DNA of 64,000 bases from Hygrocybe punicea. Its lineage: Eukaryota; Basidiomycota; Agaricomycetes; Agaricales; Hygrophoraceae. Numbering within the stretch: position 1 is the stretch's first letter; every line of letters starts with the position of its first letter. Location: NCBI GenBank assembly GCA_963556145.1, contig OY744468.1, forward strand, positions 5,518,001 through 5,582,000, read 5' to 3'. Of the stretch, positions 55,001-64,000 are shown in pieces. Both the position numbers and the translations under genes were made by a program. The notes beneath the pieces were generated by a model. The model did no database searches. It was not told the DNA's origin and was given only the letters and a program-made list of their open reading frames with translations.

Positions 55001-55009
55001 GGTGAGTCA

Positions 55010-56030
55010 ATCGGGGTTGCAGCATCTGTCCTTGAGAATGTAGGAGACAACGAGAGACTGAAATGAACCTGGAGGGTTATCCTTGCATCAATTTGTACTC
55101 ACTTGAGTAACCATGTAGGCAATAGATGCTTGCATTACATGTGTCATGCCATTAATACGGGCATTCCCTGAATGTGTACCTCTAGCTTCCTTGCCAACAG
55201 AACTTGGGGACAAGAAAATATGTTTATATGCCTAGTTTGCCAGCATTCCTTGTTATGTGAATGTTTGTTTCACCAAGAATTACCAGAGTTAACTTTGTTC
55301 AGGTACCTTCTTGTTGTTCATGGGTTTCTAATATCCAAATAACCTATCAGGAAGGGGTTTGTAGGTATATGTACTGTATGAGTCAATAGAATGTAATAGT
55401 GAGGTCTCTTCAATTAAGAATTGAGAATTTGAGTAGGTATGAATAGCAATTGAGAGTGTGATGTACTGAAAATACTAATATTCAATACTGGAATAAAAAA
55501 TGTGGACAAACAAATACTGATAACAATATTCACCAGTTTAATATGAACTGTTTTGGCTACAGGGCCTATTCAATCAAGAGTATCTCTGGGTATTATAATA
55601 TCTGACTTAAATCCAAAGCTTCAAACACACATTGGCTACTAGTTCAGGGATATCTTTAATACCTTTTGAATACTCTGTCTTTGTTTAGGATGAAACCTTA
55701 ACCTTAGAAATGTATCTAGCTGACTAATGCTGACTAATGAACTGATTGGACTGAATGAACTGAGTGAATTCTCCTCGCTGACAAAGAGAACTCAAGGAAT
55801 ACTAGAATGAGAGTGAACTGGAGCAGATTACAAGCACTAGCTACTACAATGAGTGACTACTAGTACTAATAGAATGAGGAAACACACTGTGTGAACCCAG
55901 ACTAAGACTGACTACTGATTGTTGAGGGGGGAAATCCTACTGACTACTGGAATTTGGGGGCCCTATTTATACTGTTGGAGAACAATGGGGGACTGAGAAC
56001 AATGGGAAAGTGAGAACAATGGGGCTGAGT
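55010..56030. other. No gene recognised
   Basis: AT-rich sequence with CTGACTAATGAACTGA-like short repeats (55720-55930). No open frame of interest and no element ends were noticed. Confidence 0.4.
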
Positions 56031-56691
56031 CATAAGAACAATCAATGCTGTTGCTGCTGCTACCAATGCTGGTGGTGCTGCCGACATTGCTGCTGCTGTC
56101 GTTGCTGCTGGCAGCCCTCGGCCTCTCAATGCACCTGCCAACACCCACCGTCGTCGCCGACATTGACATTGTTGTTGTTGTGGTGAGCGCATCGTTGTGA
56201 GCACATGTAGTTGCTGCTGCCATCTGTTGATGTTGCTGTTGTGGTGGGTGTGCTGGTGCTGGATTTTATGGTCCAGTGGTTAGTCCTGAATAGTATAGGA
56301 TTAGTAAAAGTTAATGAAAGATGAATATAAAGACTCACCTGGAGCACAATGGCTCTCAACGAGCCATTGTGCTCATTGTTGATAGTCGACGCGATTAGTG
56401 TGACACACCATGTCACACATGTCACATGCACGAGAACCTTCGTTTTCATGCATTTCAACTACAAAATGCTATATAAATAAATTTTATACTATGTAAAATA
56501 CAGTTGATAATGGACTGTAATTAGCTGCAGCTTAGGTGCCAGCTATGGCTAAAATTTTGAGGTAGCCGTAGCTGGTAGCTGGTCATTAGCCTTAGCTTAG
56601 CTGGACCATGGCTAAGCTAAATTCGGCTAGGCTAGTAGCTACTAGCCAAGTGTTAGCCTTAGCTGCGGCAACACTAGTGTTGTCACATTAA
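56030..56691. mobile_element. hAT-type element, right end only
   Basis: The right end read inward is TAGTGTTGCCGCAGCTAAGG, then GCTAGTAGCTACTAGCC-type repeats. It matches, in opposite orientation, the left end at 24478-24720, including the GTGACATGTGTGACAT and TGCATGAACACGAAGG-like blocks. The interior has a (GCTGCT)n tract (56046-56110). The left end was not found. Confidence 0.65.
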
Positions 56692-56964
56692 TGGATGTGT
56701 ACACAGCCTTCGCGAGGTTGATAGGGCCCTCCCTGGGATGGGTGCCAGTTGGCTTGAGCTGTAGCTAGCAGCTTAAGCCAACTAGAGCTGCAGCCAAAGC
56801 CAGCCTTGCCCATGGCCACCAGTTGTGGGTATGATGTGGTGGGTATGCATCATACCCATGACCTGCATAAGACAGTTGTGACCTGCCAAACACCGGTGGG
56901 TAACCCACATAAGATCTGTACCCATGGTGTTGGGTATGGGTCACGGATTTGGACCCACAATAGA

Positions 56965-57260
56965 TAGTGAATAGCATGGGTATGAGTAACCCGTGCGGGT
57001 ATGGGTATGGGTAGGGTTTCTCCTACCTGCCAGCTTTAAAACAAGTCCTAGAACAGCCAAAACAGTCAAGAATTGACTGAGATATTGTCAAAACAATGCT
57101 CCTTGATTGTTTTGACAATATCTCAGCCCATTCTTGACCGTTTGGGCTGTTCCAGGACTCAAAATGATGGGTAAACCCGCCGGGTTTGTACCTATGGGTC
57201 CACCGGGTGTGGGTACGGGTACAGCCATTTTTACCCGTGGGTTACCCGTGCCATTCACTA
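56965..57260. mobile_element. 296-bp hAT-type MITE with a long internal hairpin
   Basis: Ends TAGTGAATAGCATGGGTA and, inward from the right, TAGTGAATGGCACGGGTA. The flanking 8-bp duplication is ACAATAGA/ACGATAGA with one mismatch. The middle, 57046-57162, is a near-perfect palindrome with arms TCCTAGAACAGCCAAAACAG and GAGATATTGTCAAAACAA. Confidence 0.85.
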
Positions 57261-57269
57261 ACGATAGAC

Positions 57270-57790
57270 CTATGTCATTCCCTATGGTTGAGTTGTTGGG
57301 TCAGCATTGTAAGGCAGGAGTTAACTGAGGCCATATACATGGCGAGCTGTTCCATGGCCATCACAATATCATTTTGGGATTTGTTGGTGACCTGCCACAT
57401 GTAGTTGAGGTTTTCCTCGAAATCCTCACTTATCTGGGGTCACTTTACTACATGCCTTGGGTCCTTAAATTCTTTTGGGTCCATCGCCTCTGGTTCCAAA
57501 TTGGGTTCCACCCCTGAGAGTGTCTGTTTGCTAGTTGATGGCCCCTTGACTGGGACCTTGCATTTTACCAGGATTTTGACCATTGGGATGACTTTGCATT
57601 TCGTGACCAAGTTGCGAGCCCTCTCCTTTCCCTTTTGTACAGTCTTCTTCGCCTCTCTGACTGCACCCCTTGCTGCCAACATACACTTCTTCTTCAAACA
57701 CTTACATTGCTTGCAAGTGAAGCCCTCAACTCTTCAACACGCTTCCTTGGTGATTTTTCACCCGTTGCACTGTTGGATGCAGAACAGGCT
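57270..57790 (-). pseudogene. Gag-like or coiled-coil remnant
   Basis: On the minus strand: SPRKRVEELRASLAS, then a frame of 85 aa (KKKCMLAARGAVREAKKTVQ, CKVPVKGPSTSKQTLSGVEP), a stop at about 57440, and continuation DFEENLNYMWQVTNKSQNDI and MASVNSCLTMLTQQLNHREW. The basic region followed by a helical stretch suits a retroelement gag or a host coiled-coil protein; neither is established. A hAT left end at 57790 cuts its 5' side and the 56965-57260 MITE abuts its 3' side. Confidence 0.35.
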
Positions 57791-58110
57791 AGTGTTGCCA
57801 TAGTCCAGTTCAGAACTGATCCGAACCCGGTTCAAACCCCGAACCAAACCCTAAGTTCAGTCTAAAGTTCAGCCAAGTGCTGAACTGGACCACAAGTTCA
57901 GTTTGCAGTTCCGGCAAGGCACAGACTTTCAAACCGCGAACCATAATGTCTATATACCTACATAGATACTCATTTAGATACTCATTTTTTGTATGAAGCC
58001 GCATGAACTTCAGTCATGTGACCTTACAATTCATGTGAATTCGACTCAACAACAACAGCAATGAACAACAACAGCAACACAGGTAAGTAATTAGTTTATT
58101 TCTTACTTTA
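57790..58110. mobile_element. hAT-type element, left end only
   Basis: Begins TAGTGTTGCCATAGTCCAG and is closely similar to the first ~330 bp of the 37774-38941 element, including the CCGAACCCGGTTCAAACCCC block and a CAACA-rich stretch before ACAGGTAAGT. No right end follows. Confidence 0.65.
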
Positions 58111-59495
58111 CTGACATTTTATTACACAAAGAAGCCCCCCATGACCCATGCTGTAGTAGGAGGTCACGTGATAGGATCCCACAGTTCATAGGACTACTTA
58201 GTAGAGATCACACTGTAGTAGAGACTCAGCTTATCCCACCATGATGCACCCATGACACCCTGAGTGGGCACCCCCTGCCCACTCCACCTGGTGATGAGAG
58301 TGTGATTCATCTCAGCCTTGCTTTTCTCACCATTCTCTGCTTGTTTTGAGCCTTTTGACTGGTTTTCTCGCGCCTACAAGTTTTTTCATGCGGTCTCACC
58401 ACCCAGTTCTAGGGCAGCGCCCATTTTTTCGTCCACAGCCGGCCACACGGCCACCAGCGTCCTCGTTACATAGCCCACAAGCCCTCGCATCTCATGAAGC
58501 ACCGTCACCGCTCCTTTTATGGGGCAAAACGGCCAACATGCGCACCGCCACGTCACCGTCTTCAAGCGACATTTTTCATAGTTCACCACCAAGGGTGATA
58601 AGGATTGACTACCTGAGTCTGCTGTTGGTGGCACCTTCATACCTACTATATGGGTACTTGTTCACACTTTTCATCATAAAGCTTGGATTTTGAAGGCATT
58701 TTCTAACAGGTAAATATCAGGAAATTCCATTGTACTCCCAAACAGCTATTCTACAGTAGTCTCTGCAAGACCCAAGCAATATAAATTGTATTTGACCTAA
58801 AGGACCGCAAAAACTTCATCATTGTGCTGAATTTGGTCAATTTTGTATCTCATACTGCTTATATCGCTTCACAAAAGAATTGTAGAATGGCATGCCAGGA
58901 GTATACCATAATTTTTCCAATATTTATTTATCAGCAAACACAGCTCATTTGAATGTTTGGTTGTGTTACATATGTTTGTCCTTAGTTATATTTTCAAACT
59001 CAGTTATATCACGGTCGGTGTCCAAGTATGACCGGATATTCAGAAAAGCGGTGATCGGAACACGAGATGTGATCGTCGACCGTGGGAATGTGAACATAAT
59101 AAGCCTATTGTCTTTGGTACAAGAGTCATCATCGAGCTGTGGAATGTGTAGATACTCCTTTACCCCCAGTTTCTCTCTCGAATTTATATTCTACATCCAC
59201 AGCCAAGATGAACTTCTATTTCATTGTGAGTTACCTCCAAATTGCACCTAGCACGATGGTTTCACTGATTTCATCCATCAGACTACCAATCTCGAGGTAA
59301 ACAGTTCCCCCTTTCTATCTCAACGCTCAACATCAATATCGTTCGCAGAATTATGACAGGGGAGTGTTGCGCCCTGCCCCTCAATATTTTTCCGTGGAAA
59401 TGCTTTCCCCAATCAAGTACAGTGCGCGCAAATAAAAACTATCTATTCTCAGTCGTTCTTACCACTCTCTCTTAGGAGGAGAGATCGGCTGCAAC
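58110..59495. other. No certain gene
   Basis: No transposon ends and no domain-bearing frame. A 119-codon frame at 58892-59251 (with RIFRKAVIGTRDVIVDRGNV) has some protein-like composition but is unsupported. The last ~150 bp probably include the promoter of the PB1-domain gene. Confidence 0.4.
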
Positions 59496-61385
59496 ATGCT
59501 CATATCTCCAATTACTTCCGACGGCGCATCGGTTTCTTCATCATCTTCAAATTCCGTATATGAAACCTGGAGATGCTGGTCAGATTGTCTCATGTTCCAG
59601 GATACACTCGAGATACAATTTCGCCGCATGGCCAGGTCGAAGAAACAACGCCTTATCGCCGGAAAGGGTATCAAAAAGAATGGAATGTATATCCATGACT
59701 GTGCTGCTTCCTTCGCATCCCTACCAAACGGCCCCGATCCCAGTTCCGTCTTCTTGGACATTCACCATTATCTGCCTAGACTAACACCGAAGGACACACT
59801 GTTTCGGACTAGCCCAGCCACAGTGAAACAACGACAACGCGAGATGGAGGCCCTTCTGGGGCAACTTTTCAGCCCCGATGCACCTGCTCTCCTGCACGAG
59901 CTTCGGGAGGACCGCATCGTAACCGACTTTTTCGGTTTTTGGAGGCAGGACTACGATCGTGCATGCCAGTTGAAGCATTCCAGACCCGCCAAGTCTGGTA
60001 GTTCGGCCTCAAACCGTGTATTCTCCCTATATTTATCACCCCTTGTAGGCCAAGACGCCCCGCCAAGTCCTCAGACCTCCCTACCGTATTCGCCATCGAA
60101 ATCTTCCAGATTGTCTACGTTAACTGCGTCATCCGCTCGCCAACGCCGTGAACTTCCTGACTCCACAGGTTCAGACAATTCCTCGATCGTCACATCTCAA
60201 GAATCCCCTATTCCACTTAGTCATAGGCCGGAACAAGGATCGAGTGGCCACCGGGAAGATCGTGCGGTGTCTGCCCTTCGAACTCCCCCTGATGCTGGAG
60301 GCGAGGGCATTGGATCAGATTTGGCCGTCAAGTTAGGTCCCGAAAATGTGCGACGTCGAATGCGCAAGATCCCGCAAGGCCTGATTATCAATCCCCCAGG
60401 TGACGAACTTCGCCGAAGCCACCAAGACACTGTATATTCTCGTCAGTATTTATATTGCATTTGCTTAGTAGGCCCGTTGTTTGATGCGTCCCTGATCTCT
60501 CTAGCGGACCTTCGTAACCGTATTTCCACGGTAGCCGCAAGTGACTACCTTGAACAACTCGGATTGTCGTTGGAGAACCATGATGAAGACCAGTCATTCA
60601 GAAACAGCATCGCCACTTTCAGGACAGACTGCTCGGCAGACGCCGTCATCCCACAGTCGCCATCGTGCGTCAATCGTGTATGCGACAGCTCTCCAACCCG
60701 GCCCCTATCAATTTCTGAGGACAGTTTATATTCGTCTGACTATGGTAATACACAGAACTCGTTCCACGTCCATATCGAATACTCAATTCAATTACCGTTC
60801 ACAGAATCATTTACATCTCACAACTCCAGTCCTTCCGAATCATCTTTTGGAGATTACGCTAGGCCCAATTCCGTGCGTCTCTCGGACTTCTTCCGATCTC
60901 GACCGATCTCCTCGGCATCAACCTCTTCGTCTTCGTCCGTGTCGACCTCAACTTGGACATCCATGACGGATGGCTCCACACAAGACGAGGTACGGTCGCT
61001 CACAGAGACTTTGGCCTCCAGTGCCCCTACTTCCCCTACATATCCTACGGGTATGCTGGTCGTCAAAGCCGCGCTTGACGACTCCATTGTCGTATTGCGT
61101 GTTTCGCGCACTATCAGTTTCGAGGAATTCAGACGACTACTCTATGAGAAGTTTGTTCGACAAGAAGAAGTCCCGCTATCGATGACCTTCGTTGTTACCC
61201 AAGTTGTCACCACTTCCATTTCCCCAACCAGATCGGTGTTCTCCCGTCGTCAGCTGCGATCCGATGGTGTCTCGGATTCAATTCAGATACGGGAGATAAT
61301 ATCCCAACATGATTGGGAACAGGCTATTTGTGGCCTTACAGGTTTCGAAAAGTTAACACTTCGTGTTATCCGCAACTCATCCTGA
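59496..61385 (+). CDS. PB1-domain protein
   Basis: Start MLISPITSDGASVSSSSSNS at 59496. A 63-bp GT-AG intron (60442-60504) keeps the frame whether or not it is removed; the spliced protein is 608 aa. Residues ~25-150 form a conserved-looking helical domain (QDTLEIQFRRMARSKKQRLI, ATVKQRQREMEALLGQLFSP). The middle is long, Ser/Pro-rich and probably disordered. The C-terminal ~110 residues look like a PB1 domain: MLVVKAALDDSIVVLRVS, FEEFRRLLYEKFVRQEEVPL, and ISQHDWEQAICGLTGFEKL. PB1 domains pair with other PB1 domains in signalling and polarity scaffolds. The partner is unknown. GC-balanced codon use and no repeats mark it as an intact host gene. Confidence 0.8.
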   Translation: MLISPITSDGASVSSSSSNSVYETWRCWSDCLMFQDTLEIQFRRMARSKKQRLIAGKGIKKNGMYIHDCAASFASLPNGPDPSSVFLDIHHYLPRLTPKDTLFRTSPATVKQRQREMEALLGQLFSPDAPALLHELREDRIVTDFFGFWRQDYDRACQLKHSRPAKSGSSASNRVFSLYLSPLVGQDAPPSPQTSLPYSPSKSSRLSTLTASSARQRRELPDSTGSDNSSIVTSQESPIPLSHRPEQGSSGHREDRAVSALRTPPDAGGEGIGSDLAVKLGPENVRRRMRKIPQGLIINPPGDELRRSHQDTVYSRQYLYCICLVGPLFDASLISLADLRNRISTVAASDYLEQLGLSLENHDEDQSFRNSIATFRTDCSADAVIPQSPSCVNRVCDSSPTRPLSISEDSLYSSDYGNTQNSFHVHIEYSIQLPFTESFTSHNSSPSESSFGDYARPNSVRLSDFFRSRPISSASTSSSSSVSTSTWTSMTDGSTQDEVRSLTETLASSAPTSPTYPTGMLVVKAALDDSIVVLRVSRTISFEEFRRLLYEKFVRQEEVPLSMTFVVTQVVTTSISPTRSVFSRRQLRSDGVSDSIQIREIISQHDWEQAICGLTGFEKLTLRVIRNSS

Positions 61386-62640
61386 ACTTTCTTACCCTTT
61401 GATTTATTCCTTTCGTTCTCGTTCCTTTTTCTCGACCACTAATGTTTTCTTTCATACAGTGAGCTACTTTCTGGGTGCCTTTTCATTCCACCATTGAATA
61501 CATTTTTCGTTTGGTTTTCGTTTACCTGTACATATTCTATTCTGACAAATCTACCACTAGCATCCTTTACATGGACTACTTATTTTCATCATTGAGGACT
61601 TGAACGATCTTAAGAAAATTCAAGCAGAGAGACTTAGAGTACAGACGTATGCTCGTGAATACCTCCCTCCTAATTATTAGTCTCCTAAGGCTCGCGTCGC
61701 CATACGGTACCAAATGAACCACGAGCCAATAAAATGAAGATACCCCTCCGATAGGTCAATCTAATGGGTACTCACGATCACAGTCACACGCATCATACCC
61801 ATCCTCGCTGAAAGCCTTCGCGTTCGCGTTCTCGGGGGTGGACGCTGGAGGTGGGCATGGTGCATCTTATATGAGAAACTCTGCGGCAAGTCTTACTCTT
61901 CCAGCCCAACCTCATTCGGCCGGATAAATGGTCGCTCGCCCCAACAATGTTCTCCCACCCAATCCTAAATTCGCCACCCTTCTCTAGCTTTGCGCGGCTC
62001 CACTCTCGCGGGCGATTACAGCCGCAGCCACACTTCAACAGCAGCATCGGTTACCCTACGGCTCTAGGGGCGGTTATGATTCATCCCCCCCCACATTCGC
62101 TCGCCCACGTTAGACCTGGATGCCTGGCTTTTGAGGAAGGAAACGTTGACTTTGTGAGTCCGCATCGCGTTTGGATTTGGATTTGCGCTTTGGGGTCGAT
62201 CTTGAAAGTTGACATCAGGTACGGGGAATTGTTGTCTACGTGAGGAGCGAGTGTTCAATTAACACGCATAAATTGGACCAGGCTCCTGCCAAGCGCTTTT
62301 GAGAGGAGGAGTCATGTTATCCGAGTACTCTTTGATTTCTTCAAAACTCCTCACTCTATCTTGTCCACGCGGCTCGCGACCTTCTGCAAAGAAACATTTG
62401 AGTCAAACGGGTAACAAGAAAATTTCTTGAACTGTCCTTCATGGTGACCTCTTGGCCCTGCGGCGTTCAGATTCACTTGGAAGGAAAGATCATGGTTGTG
62501 GGTGAATTTTAGCCAAGGTAAACAATTTACGCCCTGCATTGTTCTTTGTACTGTACTGTTTTGCAGGCTCGAATATGTAGCCCAATGTACCTTGACAGCT
62601 TGGCGGCGACCGATCTGCTTTTTTTATTTGTAGGATCGCT
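61386..62640. other. Intergenic, no gene recognised
   Basis: The terminator region of the PB1 gene is followed by sequence with short frames on both strands. A 64-codon minus frame at 62258-62064 (MNTRSSRRQQFPVPDVNFQD) has no support beyond being open. Confidence 0.4.
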
Positions 62641-62699
62641 GTGCACGATCAAAACCATATGCATGTGTGCATGCACTCAGGCTTGATTGCAGTGCAAAC

Positions 62700-63140
62700 C
62701 TTTGGAGTTCGTTTGCCCCGGTGCTGCCATGCCTTGGCTACCTCTGCAACATCAAGATTTTGACGTTTTGTTCTCGTGCCAATCTGCAAAGGCGGATATC
62801 TGGGATTTCTCGAAGGTTTTGCCGACATATAATAAACCACTGGCAGAGTGAATTCCACCCTGACTTCATTTTCGATCTCGTGCAATTGCGACACCGTGGA
62901 GCGATTATCATTTATTCATTGGTGTTACATCTCCCTGCACCCGAGAACTTGCTCTGCTCTCGGTCTACGCATGCTAAAACTATCAGCATCATGTCATCGT
63001 CTGGATACACTTGGACCAGAGGAGGGTATTTGAAGTTGATCGGATGTTACAAAAGGTTACAGGAAGCCTTCTCCATTTGACTGATAACTTTCGTAAAGAC
63101 ATGTTGTCCTAACATTTTCATACCGATTTTGACAACACAA
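62700..63140 (+). pseudogene. Possible leucine-rich/F-box-type remnant
   Basis: Coding-like pieces occur in two frames: DIWDFSKVLPTYNKPLAE up to about 62850, then LTSFSISCNCDTVERLSFIH to about 63030, and FEVDRMLQKVTGSLLHLTDN to about 63110. The repeated leucine/aromatic spacing recalls the C-terminal repeats of mushroom F-box proteins, but no F-box is present and the frame changes are not explained by clear introns. Weakly supported. Confidence 0.25.
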
Positions 63141-63692
63141 GTATCCGTGTAGGGAAGGCTTAACATCTCCAAACTTTGCTGGACTGTCTGCTGGATCTAT
63201 TATCCGCCCAAGAGGTCTACGACAGGATCTGGAAAGGTGAGAGAGAGAGAGATCTATTTATAAAACTGAATTATTTATAAAACTGAATTGAAAGGTTACC
63301 TGCAACAAGAACAGGCCGTGGGAAGGTGCCTGCCTGAGGCGCAAAAACGGCGGTCAGATGCACTTGTGAGCGCTCGATTTCCTTGCCTACAGAAGGTTAA
63401 GCTGTATCTAGGGGGAGGAGAGGTTGGGTTCGTTCAAGAAGCATTGCTGAAATGCCATGAACATGGCTTGGCTTTCTGTCTTTGCCAAATATCGATAAGA
63501 ATTGTTTTGGACCTAAAAGATCTGTATATAGCGCACATATAGAGAGAATATTATTAGTATGTGGAGATCAGCGTTTTTTGATCCGTTTTACGCACAAACG
63601 TGTACCCCACAAGTGTGGTCACGTACGACTCGGAATGAATCCGGAACCATGTACAATACCTAGCAACCAACTCGAATGTGCACTTCTAATCT

Positions 63693-64000
63693 TCACCTCT
63701 TCCCCTCATCTAAGGGAGACCGGATGACTGCTTGAGCAGTACAATCCCTAACACCCTTCAGGAACTTCACCATATCCGTCCCGCCAGTTCCTTTCAATGG
63801 TGCATTTTCTTCGGATTCCTGAACAGTCTCTGTAGCCGCTCTCTTCACCTTGGAAGCCGGGCCGACGATATAGAGCGCCACGATAATCATGTGCGCATCG
63901 CGGAACTCCTTCAACGAAACCATGGCCGCATTATACGATTCAAGCAGCTCGGGATCGGCGGCTGACAACACAAGGTCGCGCAGGGGACGAGGGTTGGCGA
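63693..64000 (-). CDS. Indoleamine 2,3-dioxygenase, C-terminal part (runs off the window)
   Basis: The minus-strand frame enters at 64000 (PRPLRDLVLSAADPELLESY) and continues SLKEFRDAHMIIVALYIVGP, then LKGTGGTDMVKFLKGVRDCT, to a stop at 63693. The combination FRxxHxxIVxxYI and GTGGT(D) is the signature of the C-terminal half of indoleamine 2,3-dioxygenase. There the histidine of the FRxxH motif is the proximal haem ligand and GTGG closes over the substrate. The enzyme opens the indole ring of tryptophan to give N-formylkynurenine, feeding cytosolic NAD synthesis in fungi. Only the last ~100 of about 400-500 residues are in the window. Fungi often have several paralogues; which one this is cannot be told. 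Confidence 0.88.
   Translation of the reverse strand, partial: ANPRPLRDLVLSAADPELLESYNAAMVSLKEFRDAHMIIVALYIVGPASKVKRAATETVQESEENAPLKGTGGTDMVKFLKGVRDCTAQAVIRSPLDEGKR

Overview
The window is from a filamentous basidiomycete, most likely an Agaricomycete. The evidence is short (about 45-70 bp) GT-AG introns, F-box and BTB genes of the mushroom type, a PB1-domain gene, an indoleamine 2,3-dioxygenase, PDR-type ABC transporter fragments and a fungal tyrosine-recombinase retrotransposon. It is overwhelmingly a transposon graveyard. Only the last ~5 kb, and perhaps 10.6-14.4 kb and 21.2-22.6 kb, look like ordinary host genes. There is one 100-N assembly gap.

Layout. 1-4.1 kb: a short CACTG-ended MITE, ~180-bp and ~80-bp tandem repeats, and a decayed Ser/Pro/Lys-rich gene. 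4.165-10.604 kb: a 6.4-kb DNA transposon with inverted ends and a 7-bp target duplication; it carries an integrase-core (rve-like) gene, a BTB gene, an accessory gene and a clathrin heavy-chain gene fragment. 10.6-14.4 kb: small unknown genes and a TA-flanked foldback element built of TCTCTAGAGA palindromes. 14.8-19.8 kb: an F-box pseudogene split by a 1.73-kb TIR element that has captured part of a PDR ABC transporter; an inverted second copy lies beyond the gap, and the gap itself is flanked by a 283-bp duplicated contig end. 20.0-21.2 kb: a TA-flanked element with ~90-bp inverted ends. 21.3-24.5 kb: two unknown genes and a dead DDE-type transposase gene.

24.5-58 kb is dominated by non-autonomous hAT-type elements with 8-bp target duplications, often nested. 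Among them are a 2.9-kb two-gene Tc1/mariner-type element (29.1-32.0 kb), a 1.9-kb foldback element holding a MITE (32.9-34.8 kb), a ~55-bp-period minisatellite (35.6-36.5 kb), and a DIRS-like retrotransposon fragment (gag, RT-RNase H, truncated tyrosine recombinase; 42.0-45.8 kb) inside a hAT. The substrate they inserted into, 39.7-55.0 kb, is a repeated set of at least six small unrecognised genes with shared leader and spacer sequences, present in several rearranged copies. This is the best candidate for something undescribed: an unclassified mobile element or an endogenised virus-like element.

59.5-64.0 kb returns to single-copy host DNA: an intact PB1-domain protein gene and the 3' end of an indoleamine 2,3-dioxygenase gene that runs off the window.

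Limits: all homology statements rest on recognising motifs by eye. Exon models were checked only for reading phase and splice dinucleotides. No database search was possible.
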